A stretch of DNA of 64,000 bases from Hydractinia symbiolongicarpus (GCF_029227915.1 NC_079883.1:8556001-8620000); one strand, 5' to 3'. Counted from the first letter of the stretch, positions 36,780 through 52,469 are shown. Translations and numbers: made by a program. Notes: generated by a model from the letters alone, not told the origin.

Positions 36780-37239
36780 ACCAACGTCTACCAAACACAA
36801 ACGGTCTTTTTTAAGACCACACATCTTTAAAAAAACATTTACTTGGCGTCACTACAAGTTAACCGAAGTTAATAAAACTTCTAAATAATGTGCTTAAGAA
36901 CACTAGCCTACATTTAAAATACTTCCCCATGTGTGTGTGGATTAGCTTCACTTTTCATACGTATTATTAGCTGTACTTGCAGAAAAGACAAGTACATTGA
37001 TCCATGTTATTGCTTACATTTAACTTAACCCAGCTTTTCACGGAAACACTCCCAGGCAAATTAACCCTACAAAGTATTTCTAAATTTTTTTTGTGTCATA
37101 TATGACATAGTATCGTATAGCAATAAATGTAACTGTGACAAGACTTTACACATTGTGTAATTTGGAAGCGTGCACAAAGTAATGTTTTAAAAGATTTGTG
37201 GCTATAAAAATAGCCGTTTTTGTTGAGCAATGACAACGC

Positions 37240-37617
<378 letters not shown>

Positions 37618-38075
37618 TTAAAAAGAGGCCATAAAATTACCTACTGCTCGTGGAAACACCCTAATTAACCAATAGAGTTGCGTCATTACAAAATGTTCCG
37701 AACATTTTGTACATTTTTTTAAGTAAAACTGTAGTTTTTTTAAAAATTCGTGGTCTTAATGTTTCAGTAAGGCAATAAATTTGGCATCGTTGGAATTCGC
37801 CAAACCTTCTGCTACTTACTAAAAAAAAAAAAAGTCAAAAGCTTTTGTGTATCAGAAGATACAGCCGTTTTCCCGTAGCCAAAAAACACAGATTTTATAA
37901 AAATGTTAAAGTAATGAGCGTAATGTCATTATGCAGCCAATCAGAAATTACTTTCTTAGCACCAATCAAATGGTTTGTTTTGAACCTTAGCTGTCAATCA
38001 ATATGAGAAATAAAACTTTGGCGCGATAGTGCATTTTAGACCGTCTTGTGTATCCGTACTACATCGACTTCTTAA

Positions 38076-38489
<414 letters not shown>

Positions 38490-38851
38490 GCATCTTACCA
38501 AACAAAAAACGGCTATTTTTATAGCCACACATCCATAAAAAATATTACGGCTAGCTTTTTATATCAAACTTTGTCCTGCTTCTCTGTTTAAATTTTATGC
38601 TACATAAAAATTTTATGCTACATAAAGTTTGACAATGTTAAAAATATGAAGGGCAAGAAAAGTAAAAGCAAGAAAATAAGAAATTTAAAAACGAAAATAC
38701 TTAAACTTAGGGAATCTAATCTTAAATTTACTCTTTTTTAACTGTTTAAGTGACTTAAACAAGTTTAACTTTGTACCAAGATAATGTTTTTTTGTAAATG
38801 TGTGGCTATAAAAATAGCCGTTTGTTAATGTAATAGCCAGATACACACAAA

Positions 38852-39403
38852 TTATTTTTTTGCGGTCTTCTTTGCTGCCTTTTTGGGAGTCTTTTTGACC
38901 TTCTTTGCTGCAGGTTTTTTAGCAACAGGCTTCTTTGTGGGTTTCTTAGCTGCTGGTTTCTTAGCCGAGGCTTTCTTTGTGGCAGGCTTCTTTGCTGCTT
39001 TCTTTGGCGTGCTCTTCTTTGCTGGCTTCTTTTTTGGTGTACTTTTCTTTGCAGTAGGCTTCTTTGCCGTTGGCTTTTTTGCTGCGGCCTTTTTCTTAGG
39101 TTTTTCTTTTTTTACCTGACCTAGCTTGAATGATCCAGAAGCACCAGTGCCTTTAGTTTGAATCAAATCGCCTGATGTTACTCCTCGTTTAAGAGCCATT
39201 TTCAGATGATGATCTGAGTTTTCAGCAACTTTGTAATTTGCATGAATATATTTTGTAATAGCTTGGCGAGATGAACCACCGCGTTCCTTTAGGGTAGCGA
39301 TAGCAGCCTTGATCATGTCCACATATTTAGGGTGATCAGCTGTCTTCTTTGCAGCAGGTTTCTTCTTGGGTGCGATTTTCTTTGGAGAAGCTGCTTCACT
39401 CAT
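38852..39403 (-). CDS. Linker histone H1 (R7)
   Basis: Intact, identical protein. Stem-loop 38804..38819. Confidence 0.97.
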   Translation of the reverse strand: MSEAASPKKIAPKKKPAAKKTADHPKYVDMIKAAIATLKERGGSSRQAITKYIHANYKVAENSDHHLKMALKRGVTSGDLIQTKGTGASGSFKLGQVKKEKPKKKAAAKKPTAKKPTAKKSTPKKKPAKKSTPKKAAKKPATKKASAKKPAAKKPTKKPVAKKPAAKKVKKTPKKAAKKTAKK

Positions 39404-39982
39404 TTTTAATGTTTTCTTACAACAATCCAACGATAAACGATGCTTGTTATCACAGTAGAAGTATACTAAACATTACCGTGTAAATGAGATATAATTTAAG
39501 ACGGTGCGAAGTATGCGGACGTAAAAGTACCACTCCCGGGAATTGATTTGGCGCGAAAACAGAAATGTGTGTTTCTGTACATCGTATAATGTCCGTTTTG
39601 GGTGCCGCGACTATGCGAAAGCATGTTAATTTTTATTTGTAGTACGACGCAATAGTCTGCAAGAGAAGCTGCTGGAGTTTGAGGTCTTCAGCATTACATC
39701 TAGTCTGTTAATTTGGGCTTCTTCCGCGCTCGTGTTAGGATTTTCATAAAGCGTTCTTTGGTTTGCGTTGCGTATGTCGGCCTACATCATCGACACGGCC
39801 TGTTTCCGGCTATTAGGAGCAATTCATATATTGGGCACTGCGTTTCGACTTTTTTATTAGACCACAGTAAAAAAATTCACTCACAGAAGTCCCTTTCTTT
39901 CATGGCTACAAACACGAAGAATTCTGTCGTAAGTAAAACGAATGCGCAAGCCAAAATGACGATGGGGCGAAGTCATAAGCAT

Positions 39983-40055
39983 GGCCCTGTGGCCCAATGG
40001 ATAAGGCATCTGACTACGAATCAGGGGATTCCAGGTTCGACTCCTGGCAGGGTCG
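39983..40055 (+). tRNA. tRNA-Arg(ACG) (R7)
   Basis: Equal to the reference, G at position 1. Confidence 0.97.
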
Positions 40056-40377
40056 CACTGTCGCATTTCGGCTGCATGGTCTACTGTGTAACGCGCGCGC
40101 ACGTTCTGGCGTAATGCGTTGATAAACGGAATGTACGCAGACATATTGGAAAGTAATATCACGCACTTAGTATCGTCGCCTTTGTTAGCATTCATGTAAG
40201 TTACCATCCACTCGCTACAGTCGCTCTCCATCCTACGGCTAAATCAACAGCCGTGATTTTTACTATGTCGCCGTCCATCCGTACGCGGTGACAGTTGTAA
40301 GCTTTACAGTAACGTGACATGCTCCACAAGCAGTTACGGTGTGTGGACGATGCCTATCATGGCAACGCTTGTTCTTT

Positions 40378-40564
40378 ATCGCTTCTCGGCCTAATGGCTA
40401 AGATCAAGTGTAGTATCTGTTCTTATCAGTTTAATATCTGGTAGGCCATTCTCTGAATGGTCAGTATATTAATCTGATTTTTGGCCTTGGGTCATGGAGG
40501 TGGATTCATTCACGCCGTGACCACGGGTTGCCTTGGTGTTGCACTATTACCGATGGCGGCCCAC
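40378..40564 (+). ncRNA. U2 snRNA (R7)
   Basis: Normal 187-nt form. Confidence 0.96.
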
Positions 40565-40754
40565 ATAAGCAATAAAAGAATAATAGCAGTCCTCTTTCCG
40601 ACGGCACTCTGCATAGTCTACGGCGGGAACAAAACGCGTACACTGGGGGAGAATACAGCCTATGCCCCGCGACACGGCAGTTTATAACACACTCAAGCCA
40701 CAAGCATTAACAAACTTTGAAGGGTACCCTCATGCTACGGTGCAGTTCCAACTC

Positions 40755-40919
40755 ATACTTACCTGACGGGGAAGTAAAGACTGATCAATGAGGGTTTTCT
40801 TCCAGAGTGAGGCTCTTGCATTGCACTACGCTTGGGCTGACCTCTGCGATTACTGCAAACGTCAGTAACTCGACCGTACAATTTCTGGTAGTGGGGGCCT
40901 GCGTCCGCGCTCGCCCCCT
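40755..40919 (+). ncRNA. U1 snRNA (R7)
   Basis: 165-nt form, matches the reference. Confidence 0.96.
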
Positions 40920-41247
40920 CCTTAAGTCAAAATGAATGAGCTTAGAAAAGTTGCGCGGCCAAATGTCGGTGGTGACTTAAACGCTAAGGTAAAACCTCGC
41001 TTGGCTGTTACGAAACGTGATTGCGATATAAGTCCTCGGAAGGCGGCGGAATTTTATTTTATTTGCCATTCCGTCAGGGTTATTGGATGATCGGCAATAG
41101 ATCGAGTTTGTATGCATTTGAAAGCTCTTTTTTCTCGTACTATCACCTGAAAATGTCGTAGGAAAATGTCATAGGAAACACTTTCAACAACCGCCACGTT
41201 CCTTAATTGTTATAACAAGAAATATATCACAGCAAATGAAAATGAAA

Positions 41248-41366
41248 AGCCTACGACACCGGGAGTTCCCAGGCGGTCCCCCATCCAAGTACTATCCCGG
41301 CCCGACGATGCTTAACTTCCGTGATCAGACGAGAACGGGTGTGTTCATCGTGGTATGGCCGTAGAC
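41248..41366 (-). rRNA. 5S rRNA (R7)
   Basis: Equal to the reference, short 3' flank. Confidence 0.97.
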
Positions 41367-41563
41367 ATTAGTAGGTGCAAATACGTGCAATTTATTTTGA
41401 CGTTGTGATCAAATTTTTTTATTTAATTTCTTTGAGTTACTTAGGACAAGGCGTATGCATGGATTATCTATTAGACTTTAAGGTTATAGTTTTGTGAAAA
41501 AAACAATGTTTTTTTAAAGATGTGTGGCTATAAAAATAGCCGTTGTTTTCTGAGTGTAGCGGT

Positions 41564-41944
41564 TTACTTCTTCTGTCCTTTGTCGTTCTTCTTTGGGAGT
41601 AAGACAGCTTGAATGTTTGGCAAAACACCACCAGCTGCAATGGTTACACCGCTCAAAAGTTTGTTTAATTCTTCATCATTACGAACAGCCAATTGTAAAT
41701 GTCTTGGAATAATCCTAGCTTTTTTGTTGTCTCTTGCTGCGTTACCAGCCAACTCCAATATCTCAGCAGATAAATATTCCAAGACGGCTGCTAAGTAAAC
41801 TGGTGCTCCAGATCCAATTCGGTTAGCATAGTGCCCTCTACGAAGGAATCTATGCACTCTACCGACTGGAAATTGAAGTCCAGCTCTTGAGGATCTTGTC
41901 TTGGCTTTAGCCTTAGCTTTTCCACCTTTTCCACGTCCAGACAT
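41564..41944 (-). CDS. Histone H2A (R7)
   Basis: Protein identical to the reference. Stem-loop 41526..41541. Confidence 0.98.
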   Translation of the reverse strand: MSGRGKGGKAKAKAKTRSSRAGLQFPVGRVHRFLRRGHYANRIGSGAPVYLAAVLEYLSAEILELAGNAARDNKKARIIPRHLQLAVRNDEELNKLLSGVTIAAGGVLPNIQAVLLPKKNDKGQKK

Positions 41945-42228
41945 AACTGCGATTTGATTTGTAAGTTAATACAAAAACGTACGAATATTTAACGTAAGTG
42001 TTAACGAAATAAACTTTACTCGTTTTTTCATCATAAAAATAGGATCGAAATCATGTTTTTTTAACCAATCATAATTAAGTATTAAACAAAAGATTTTTTT
42101 TTTAACCAATTAAATTGCGTATCGGCGTTTTCGGATCGAATTCGATCCGATTTTTTTACTTATAAACAAAAAGTTTTGACTTGCAGTTTAATGCTTATTT
42201 ACAAGTTAAGTAGCAAAAATTTTTAACC

Positions 42229-42633
42229 ATGTCTGACGCAGCAGCTAAAGGAGGAAAACAGGCACCTAAAGTAGCCAAGAAAGGTGAAAAAAGAGCCGGC
42301 AAAAAAGGAGGAAAGATTGGTGGAACTGGTGAAAAGAAACGCAAGAGAAAGAGAAAGGAAAGTTATGCTATTTACATCTACAATGTTTTGAAACAAGTTC
42401 ACCCAGATGTCGGAGTTTCAAGCAAAGCTATGAGCATCATGAACTCATTTGTCAACGACATCTTTGAGCGCATTGCTTCCGAAGCTTCGCGTTTGGCTCT
42501 TCAAAACAAAAAGTCGACCATCTCTTCTCGTGAAATTCAAACCGCAGTACGTCTTCTCTTGCCTGGAGAACTTGCAAAACACGCAGTCAGTGAAGGAACA
42601 AAAGCCGTCACAAAATACACAAGCAGCAAGTAA
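42229..42633 (+). CDS. Histone H2B (R8)
   Basis: Protein identical to the reference. Stem-loop 42657..42672. Confidence 0.98.
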   Translation: MSDAAAKGGKQAPKVAKKGEKRAGKKGGKIGGTGEKKRKRKRKESYAIYIYNVLKQVHPDVGVSSKAMSIMNSFVNDIFERIASEASRLALQNKKSTISSREIQTAVRLLLPGELAKHAVSEGTKAVTKYTSSK

Positions 42634-43093
42634 ACCAACGTCTACCAAACACAAACGGTCTTTTTTAAGACCACACATCTTTAAAAAAACATTTACTTGG
42701 CGTCACTACAAGTTAACCGAAGTTAATAAAACTTCTAAATAATGTGCTTAAGAACACTAGCCTACATTTAAAATACTTCCCCATGTGTGTGTGGATTAGC
42801 TTCACTTTTCATACGTATTATTAGCTGTACTTGCAGAAAAGACAAGTACATTGATCCATGTTATTGCTTACATTTAACTTAACCCAGCTTTTCACGGAAA
42901 CACTCCCAGGCAAATTAACCCTACAAAGTATTTCTAAATTTTTTTTGTGTCATATATGACATAGTATCGTATAGCAATAAATGTAACTGTGACAAGACTT
43001 TACACATTGTGTAATTTGGAAGCGTGCACAAAGTAATGTTTTAAAAGATTTGTGGCTATAAAAATAGCCGTTTTTGTTGAGCAATGACAACGC

Positions 43094-43450
<357 letters not shown>

Positions 43451-43928
43451 TTAACAGAATTCAGACAGCTTTAAAAAGAGGCCATAAAATTACCTACTGC
43501 TCGTGGAAACACCCTAATTAACCAATAGAGTTGCGTCATTACAAAATGTTCCGAACATTTTGTACATTTTTTTAAGTAAAACTGTAGTTTTTTTAAAAAT
43601 TCGTGGTCTTAATGTTTCAGTAAGGCAATAAATTTGGCATCGTTGGAATTCGCCAAACCTTCTGCTACTTACTAAAAAAAAAAAAAGTCAAAAGCTTTTG
43701 TGTATCAGAAGATACAGCCGTTTTCCCGTAGCCAAAAAACACAGATTTTATAAAAATGTTAAAGTAATGAGCGTAATGTCATTATGCAGCCAATCAGAAA
43801 TTACTTTCTTAGCACCAATCAAATGGTTTGTTTTGAACCTTAGCTGTCAATCAATATGAGAAATAAAACTTTGGCGCGATAGTGCATTTTAGACCGTCTT
43901 GTGTATCCGTACTACATCGACTTCTTAA

Positions 43929-44342
<414 letters not shown>

Positions 44343-44703
44343 GCATCTTACCAAACAAAAAACGGCTATTTTTATAGCCACACATCCATAAAAAATATTA
44401 CGGCTAGCTTTTTATATCAAACTTTGTCCTGCTTTCTGTTTAAATTTTATGCTACATAAAAATTTTATGCTACATAAAGTTTGACAATGTTAAAAATATG
44501 AAGGGCAAGAAAAGTAAAAGCAAGAAAATAAGAAATTTAAAAACGAAAATACTTAAACTTAGGGAATCTAATCTTAAATTTACTCTTTTTTAACTGTTTA
44601 AGTGACTTAAACAAGTTTAACTTTGTACCAAGATAATGTTTTTTTGTAAATGTGTGGCTATAAAAATAGCCGTTTGTTAATGTAATAGCCAGATACACAC
44701 AAA

Positions 44704-45255
44704 TTATTTTTTTGCGGTCTTCTTTGCTGCCTTTTTGGGAGTCTTTTTGACCTTCTTTGCTGCAGGTTTTTTAGCAACAGGCTTCTTTGTGGGTTTCTTA
44801 GCTGCTGGTTTCTTAGCCGAGGCTTTCTTTGTGGCAGGCTTCTTTGCTGCTTTCTTTGGCGTGCTCTTCTTTGCTGGCTTCTTTTTTGGTGTACTTTTCT
44901 TTGCAGTAGGCTTCTTTGCCGTTGGCTTTTTTGCTGCGGCCTTTTTCTTAGGTTTTTCTTTTTTTACCTGACCTAGCTTGAATGATCCAGAAGCACCAGT
45001 GCCTTTAGTTTGAATCAAATCGCCTGATGTTACTCCTCGTTTAAGAGCCATTTTCAGATGATGATCTGAGTTTTCAGCAACTTTGTAATTTGCATGAATA
45101 TATTTTGTAATAGCTTGGCGAGATGAACCACCGCGTTCCTTTAGGGTAGCGATAGCAGCCTTGATCATGTCCACATATTTAGGGTGATCAGCTGTCTTCT
45201 TTGCAGCAGGTTTCTTCTTGGGTGCGATTTTCTTTGGAGAAGCTGCTTCACTCAT
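44704..45255 (-). CDS. Linker histone H1 (R8)
   Basis: Intact, identical protein. Stem-loop 44656..44671. Confidence 0.97.
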   Translation of the reverse strand: MSEAASPKKIAPKKKPAAKKTADHPKYVDMIKAAIATLKERGGSSRQAITKYIHANYKVAENSDHHLKMALKRGVTSGDLIQTKGTGASGSFKLGQVKKEKPKKKAAAKKPTAKKPTAKKSTPKKKPAKKSTPKKAAKKPATKKASAKKPAAKKPTKKPVAKKPAAKKVKKTPKKAAKKTAKK

Positions 45256-45834
45256 TTTTAATGTTTTCTTACAACAATCCAACGATAAACGATGCTTGTT
45301 ATCACAGTAGAAGTATACTAAACATTACCGTGTAAATGAGATATAATTTAAGACGGTGCGAAGTATGCGGACGTAAAAGTACCACTCCCGGGAATTGATT
45401 TGGCGCGAAAACAGAAATGTGTGTTTCTGTACATCGTATAATGTCCGTTTTGGGTGCCGCGACTATGCGAAAGCATGTTAATTTTTATTTGTAGTACGAC
45501 GCAATAGTCTGCAAGAGAAGCTGCTGGAGTTTGAGGTCTTCAGCATTACATCTAGTCTGTTAATTTGGGCTTCTTCCGCGCTCGTGTTAGGATTTTCATA
45601 AAGCGTTCTTTGGTTTGCGTTGCGTATGTCGGCCTACATCATCGACACGGCCTGTTTCCGGCTATTAGGAGCAATTCATATATTGGGCACTGCGTTTCGA
45701 CTTTTTTATTAGACCACAGTAAAAAAATTCACTCACAGAAGTCCCTTTCTTTCATGGCTACAAACACGAAGAATTCTGTCGTAAGTAAAACGAATGCGCA
45801 AGCCAAAATGACGATGGGGCGAAGTCATAAGCAT

Positions 45835-45907
45835 GGCCCTGTGGCCCAATGGATAAGGCATCTGACTACGAATCAGGGGATTCCAGGTTCGACTCCTGGC
45901 AGGGTCG
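45835..45907 (+). tRNA. tRNA-Arg(ACG) (R8)
   Basis: Equal to the reference, G at position 1. Confidence 0.97.
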
Positions 45908-46229
45908 CACTGTCGCATTTCGGCTGCATGGTCTACTGTGTAACGCGCGCGCACGTTCTGGCGTAATGCGTTGATAAACGGAATGTACGCAGACATATTG
46001 GAAAGTAATATCACGCACTTAGTATCGTCGCCTTTGTTAGCATTCATGTAAGTTACCATCCACTCGCTACAGTCGCTCTCCATCCTACGGCTAAATCAAC
46101 AGCCGTGATTTTTACTATGTCGCCGTCCATCCGTACGCGGTGACAGTTGTAAGCTTTACAGTAACGTGACATGCTCCACAAGCAGTTACGGTGTGTGGAC
46201 GATGCCTATCATGGCAACGCTTGTTCTTT

Positions 46230-46416
46230 ATCGCTTCTCGGCCTAATGGCTAAGATCAAGTGTAGTATCTGTTCTTATCAGTTTAATATCTGGTAGGCCA
46301 TTCTCTGAATGGTCAGTATATTAATCTGATTTTTGGCCTTGGGTCATGGAGGTGGATTCATTCACGCCGTGACCACGGGTTGCCTTGGTGTTGCACTATT
46401 ACCGATGGCGGCCCAC
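46230..46416 (+). ncRNA. U2 snRNA (R8)
   Basis: Normal 187-nt form. Confidence 0.96.
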
Positions 46417-46606
46417 ATAAGCAATAAAAGAATAATAGCAGTCCTCTTTCCGACGGCACTCTGCATAGTCTACGGCGGGAACAAAACGCGTACACTGGGG
46501 GAGAATACAGCCTATGCCCCGCGACACGGCAGTTTATAACACACTCAAGCCACAAGCATTAACAAACTTTGAAGGGTACCCTCATGCTACGGTGCAGTTC
46601 CAACTC

Positions 46607-46771
46607 ATACTTACCTGACGGGGAAGTAAAGACTGATCAATGAGGGTTTTCTTCCAGAGTGAGGCTCTTGCATTGCACTACGCTTGGGCTGACCTCTGCG
46701 ATTACTGCAAACGTCAGTAACTCGACCGTACAATTTCTGGTAGTGGGGGCCTGCGTCCGCGCTCGCCCCCT
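46607..46771 (+). ncRNA. U1 snRNA (R8)
   Basis: 165-nt form, matches the reference. Confidence 0.96.
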
Positions 46772-47099
46772 CCTTAAGTCAAAATGAATGAGCTTAGAAA
46801 AGTTGCGCGGCCAAATGTCGGTGGTGACTTAAACGCTAAGGTAAAACCTCGCTTGGCTGTTACGAAACGTGATTGCGATATAAGTCCTCGGAAGGCGGCG
46901 GAATTTTATTTTATTTGCCATTCCGTCAGGGTTATTGGATGATCGGCAATAGATCGAGTTTGTATGCATTTGAAAGCTCTTTTTTCTCGTACTATCACCT
47001 GAAAATGTCGTAGGAAAATGTCATAGGAAACACTTTCAACAACCGCCACGTTCCTTAATTGTTATAACAAGAAATATATCACAGCAAATGAAAATGAAA

Positions 47100-47218
47100 A
47101 GCCTACGACACCGGGAGTTCCCAGGCGGTCCCCCATCCAAGTACTATCCCGGCCCGACGATGCTTAACTTCCGTGATCAGACGAGAACGGGTGTGTTCAT
47201 CGTGGTATGGCCGTAGAC
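47100..47218 (-). rRNA. 5S rRNA (R8)
   Basis: Equal to the reference, short 3' flank. Confidence 0.97.
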
Positions 47219-47415
47219 ATTAGTAGGTGCAAATACGTGCAATTTATTTTGACGTTGTGATCAAATTTTTTTATTTAATTTCTTTGAGTTACTTAGGACA
47301 AGGCGTATGCATGGATTATCTATTAGACTTTAAGGTTATAGTTTTGTGAAAAAAACAATGTTTTTTTAAAGATGTGTGGCTATAAAAATAGCCGTTGTTT
47401 TCTGAGTGTAGCGGT

Positions 47416-47796
47416 TTACTTCTTCTGTCCTTTGTCGTTCTTCTTTGGGAGTAAGACAGCTTGAATGTTTGGCAAAACACCACCAGCTGCAATGGTTACA
47501 CCGCTCAAAAGTTTGTTTAATTCTTCATCATTACGAACAGCCAATTGTAAATGTCTTGGAATAATCCTAGCTTTTTTGTTGTCTCTTGCTGCGTTACCAG
47601 CCAACTCCAATATCTCAGCAGATAAATATTCCAAGACGGCTGCTAAGTAAACTGGTGCTCCAGATCCAATTCGGTTAGCATAGTGCCCTCTACGAAGGAA
47701 TCTATGCACTCTACCGACTGGAAATTGAAGTCCAGCTCTTGAGGATCTTGTCTTGGCTTTAGCCTTAGCTTTTCCACCTTTTCCACGTCCAGACAT
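47416..47796 (-). CDS. Histone H2A (R8)
   Basis: Protein identical to the reference. Stem-loop 47378..47393. Confidence 0.98.
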   Translation of the reverse strand: MSGRGKGGKAKAKAKTRSSRAGLQFPVGRVHRFLRRGHYANRIGSGAPVYLAAVLEYLSAEILELAGNAARDNKKARIIPRHLQLAVRNDEELNKLLSGVTIAAGGVLPNIQAVLLPKKNDKGQKK

Positions 47797-48080
47797 AACT
47801 GCGATTTGATTTGTAAGTTAATACAAAAACGTACGAATATTTAACGTAAGTGTTAACGAAATAAACTTTACTCGTTTTTTCATCATAAAAATAGGATCGA
47901 AATCATGTTTTTTTAACCAATCATAATTAAGTATTAAACAAAAGATTTTTTTTTTAACCAATTAAATTGCGTATCGGCGTTTTCGGATCGAATTCGATCC
48001 GATTTTTTTACTTATAAACAAAAAGTTTTGACTTGCAGTTTAATGCTTATTTACAAGTTAAGTAGCAAAAATTTTTAACC

Positions 48081-48485
48081 ATGTCTGACGCAGCAGCTAA
48101 AGGAGGAAAACAGGCACCTAAAGTAGCCAAGAAAGGTGAAAAAAGAGCCGGCAAAAAAGGAGGAAAGATTGGTGGAACTGGTGAAAAGAAACGCAAGAGA
48201 AAGAGAAAGGAAAGTTATGCTATTTACATCTACAATGTTTTGAAACAAGTTCACCCAGATGTCGGAGTTTCAAGCAAAGCTATGAGCATCATGAACTCAT
48301 TTGTCAACGACATCTTTGAGCGCATTGCTTCCGAAGCTTCGCGTTTGGCTCTTCAAAACAAAAAGTCGACCATCTCTTCTCGTGAAATTCAAACCGCAGT
48401 ACGTCTTCTCTTGCCTGGAGAACTTGCAAAACACGCAGTCAGTGAAGGAACAAAAGCCGTCACAAAATACACAAGCAGCAAGTAA
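48081..48485 (+). CDS. Histone H2B (R9)
   Basis: Protein identical to the reference. Stem-loop 48509..48524. Confidence 0.98.
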   Translation: MSDAAAKGGKQAPKVAKKGEKRAGKKGGKIGGTGEKKRKRKRKESYAIYIYNVLKQVHPDVGVSSKAMSIMNSFVNDIFERIASEASRLALQNKKSTISSREIQTAVRLLLPGELAKHAVSEGTKAVTKYTSSK

Positions 48486-48945
48486 ACCAACGTCTACCAA
48501 ACACAAACGGTCTTTTTTAAGACCACACATCTTTAAAAAAACATTTACTTGGCGTCACTACAAGTTAACCGAAGTTAATAAAACTTCTAAATAATGTGCT
48601 TAAGAACACTAGCCTACATTTAAAATACTTCCCCATGTGTGTGTGGATTAGCTTCACTTTTCATACGTATTATTAGCTGTACTTGCAGAAAAGACAAGTA
48701 CATTGATCCATGTTATTGCTTACATTTAACTTAACCCAGCTTTTCACGGAAACACTCCCAGGCAAATTAACCCTACAAAGTATTTCTAAATTTTTTTTGT
48801 GTCATATATGACATAGTATCGTATAGCAATAAATGTAACTGTGACAAGACTTTACACATTGTGTAATTTGGAAGCGTGCACAAAGTAATGTTTTAAAAGA
48901 TTTGTGGCTATAAAAATAGCCGTTTTTGTTGAGCAATGACAACGC

Positions 48946-49302
<357 letters not shown>

Positions 49303-49565
49303 TTAACAGAATTCAGACAGCTTTAAAAAGAGGCCATAAAATTACCTACTGCTCGTGGAAACACCCTAATTAACCAATAGAGTTGCGTCATTACAAAATG
49401 TTCCGAACATTTTGTACATTTTTTTAAGTAAAACTGTAGTTTTTTTAAAAATTCGTGGTCTTAATGTTTCAGTAAGGCAATAAATTTGGCATCGTTGGAA
49501 TTCGCCAAACCTTCTGCTACTTACTAAAAAAAAAAAAAGTCAAAAGCTTTTGTGTATCAGAAGAT

Positions 49566-50065
49566 NNNNNNNNNNNNNNNNNNNNNNNNNNNNNNNNNNN
49601 NNNNNNNNNNNNNNNNNNNNNNNNNNNNNNNNNNNNNNNNNNNNNNNNNNNNNNNNNNNNNNNNNNNNNNNNNNNNNNNNNNNNNNNNNNNNNNNNNNNN
49701 NNNNNNNNNNNNNNNNNNNNNNNNNNNNNNNNNNNNNNNNNNNNNNNNNNNNNNNNNNNNNNNNNNNNNNNNNNNNNNNNNNNNNNNNNNNNNNNNNNNN
49801 NNNNNNNNNNNNNNNNNNNNNNNNNNNNNNNNNNNNNNNNNNNNNNNNNNNNNNNNNNNNNNNNNNNNNNNNNNNNNNNNNNNNNNNNNNNNNNNNNNNN
49901 NNNNNNNNNNNNNNNNNNNNNNNNNNNNNNNNNNNNNNNNNNNNNNNNNNNNNNNNNNNNNNNNNNNNNNNNNNNNNNNNNNNNNNNNNNNNNNNNNNNN
50001 NNNNNNNNNNNNNNNNNNNNNNNNNNNNNNNNNNNNNNNNNNNNNNNNNNNNNNNNNNNNNNNNN
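49566..50065. other. Assembly gap of exactly 500 N
   Basis: It starts inside the H3-H4 promoter hairpin (after CAGAAGAT) and ends inside the H1 tail. The corresponding stretch in intact type A units is 1102 bp and holds the whole H3 gene, so 500 is not the true length. At least one H3 is hidden, and possibly whole repeat units as well. Confidence 0.97.
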
Positions 50066-50505
50066 GCCGAGGCTTTCTTTGTGGCAGGCTTCTTTGCTGC
50101 TTTCTTTGGCGTGCTCTTCTTTGCTGGCTTCTTTTTTGGTGTACTTTTCTTTGCAGTAGGCTTCTTTGCCGTTGGCTTTTTTGCTGCGGCCTTTTTCTTA
50201 GGTTTTTCTTTTTTTACCTGACCTAGCTTGAATGATCCAGAAGCACCAGTGCCTTTAGTTTGAATCAAATCGCCTGATGTTACTCCTCGTTTAAGAGCCA
50301 TTTTCAGATGATGATCTGAGTTTTCAGCAACTTTGTAATTTGCATGAATATATTTTGTAATAGCTTGGCGAGATGAACCACCGCGTTCCTTTAGGGTAGC
50401 GATAGCAGCCTTGATCATGTCCACATATTTAGGGTGATCAGCTGTCTTCTTTGCAGCAGGTTTCTTCTTGGGTGCGATTTTCTTTGGAGAAGCTGCTTCA
50501 CTCAT
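50066..50505 (-). CDS. Linker histone H1, partial, cut by gap (R9)
   Basis: Codons 1-146 are present: N-tail, whole globular domain and about half of the KKP tail. The last 37 codons and stop are in the gap. The frame is intact. Confidence 0.95.
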
Positions 50506-51084
50506 TTTTAATGTTTTCTTACAACAATCCAACGATAAACGATGCTTGTTATCACAGTAGAAGTATACTAAACATTACCGTGTAAATGAGATATAATTTA
50601 AGACGGTGCGAAGTATGCGGACGTAAAAGTACCACTCCCGGGAATTGATTTGGCGCGAAAACAGAAATGTGTGTTTCTGTACATCGTATAATGTCCGTTT
50701 TGGGTGCCGCGACTATGCGAAAGCATGTTAATTTTTATTTGTAGTACGACGCAATAGTCTGCAAGAGAAGCTGCTGGAGTTTGAGGTCTTCAGCATTACA
50801 TCTAGTCTGTTAATTTGGGCTTCTTCCGCGCTCGTGTTAGGATTTTCATAAAGCGTTCTTTGGTTTGCGTTGCGTATGTCGGCCTACATCATCGACACGG
50901 CCTGTTTCCGGCTATTAGGAGCAATTCATATATTGGGCACTGCGTTTCGACTTTTTTATTAGACCACAGTAAAAAAATTCACTCACAGAAGTCCCTTTCT
51001 TTCATGGCTACAAACACGAAGAATTCTGTCGTAAGTAAAACGAATGCGCAAGCCAAAATGACGATGGGGCGAAGTCATAAGCAT

Positions 51085-51157
51085 GGCCCTGTGGCCCAAT
51101 GGATAAGGCATCTGACTACGAATCAGGGGATTCCAGGTTCGACTCCTGGCAGGGTCG
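51085..51157 (+). tRNA. tRNA-Arg(ACG) (R9)
   Basis: Equal to the reference. A private extra T lies downstream at about 51314 (CCACTTCGC). Confidence 0.97.
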
Positions 51158-51480
51158 CACTGTCGCATTTCGGCTGCATGGTCTACTGTGTAACGCGCGC
51201 GCACGTTCTGGCGTAATGCGTTGATAAACGGAATGTACGCAGACATATTGGAAAGTAATATCACGCACTTAGTATCGTCGCCTTTGTTAGCATTCATGTA
51301 AGTTACCATCCACTTCGCTACAGTCGCTCTCCATCCTACGGCTAAATCAACAGCCGTGATTTTTACTATGTCGCCGTCCATCCGTACGCGGTGACAGTTG
51401 TAAGCTTTACAGTAACGTGACATGCTCCACAAGCAGTTACGGTGTGTGGACGATGCCTATCATGGCAACGCTTGTTCTTT

Positions 51481-51667
51481 ATCGCTTCTCGGCCTAATGG
51501 CTAAGATCAAGTGTAGTATCTGTTCTTATCAGTTTAATATCTGGTAGGCCATTCTCTGAATGGTCAGTATATTAATCTGATTTTTGGCCTTGGGTCATGG
51601 AGGTGGATTCATTCACGCCGTGACCACGGGTTGCCTTGGTGTTGCACTATTACCGATGGCGGCCCAC
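51481..51667 (+). ncRNA. U2 snRNA (R9)
   Basis: Normal 187-nt form. Confidence 0.96.
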
Positions 51668-51857
51668 ATAAGCAATAAAAGAATAATAGCAGTCCTCTTT
51701 CCGACGGCACTCTGCATAGTCTACGGCGGGAACAAAACGCGTACACTGGGGGAGAATACAGCCTATGCCCCGCGACACGGCAGTTTATAACACACTCAAG
51801 CCACAAGCATTAACAAACTTTGAAGGGTACCCTCATGCTACGGTGCAGTTCCAACTC

Positions 51858-52022
51858 ATACTTACCTGACGGGGAAGTAAAGACTGATCAATGAGGGTTT
51901 TCTTCCAGAGTGAGGCTCTTGCATTGCACTACGCTTGGGCTGACCTCTGCGATTACTGCAAACGTCAGTAACTCGACCGTACAATTTCTGGTAGTGGGGG
52001 CCTGCGTCCGCGCTCGCCCCCT
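51858..52022 (+). ncRNA. U1 snRNA (R9)
   Basis: 165-nt form, matches the reference. Confidence 0.96.
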
Positions 52023-52350
52023 CCTTAAGTCAAAATGAATGAGCTTAGAAAAGTTGCGCGGCCAAATGTCGGTGGTGACTTAAACGCTAAGGTAAAACCT
52101 CGCTTGGCTGTTACGAAACGTGATTGCGATATAAGTCCTCGGAAGGCGGCGGAATTTTATTTTATTTGCCATTCCGTCAGGGTTATTGGATGATCGGCAA
52201 TAGATCGAGTTTGTATGCATTTGAAAGCTCTTTTTTCTCGTACTATCACCTGAAAATGTCGTAGGAAAATGTCATAGGAAACACTTTCAACAACCGCCAC
52301 GTTCCTTAATTGTTATAACAAGAAATATATCACAGCAAATGAAAATGAAA

Positions 52351-52469
52351 AGCCTACGACACCGGGAGTTCCCAGGCGGTCCCCCATCCAAGTACTATCC
52401 CGGCCCGACGATGCTTAACTTCCGTGATCAGACGAGAACGGGTGTGTTCATCGTGGTATGGCCGTAGAC
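52351..52469 (-). rRNA. 5S rRNA (R9)
   Basis: Equal to the reference, short 3' flank. Confidence 0.97.
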
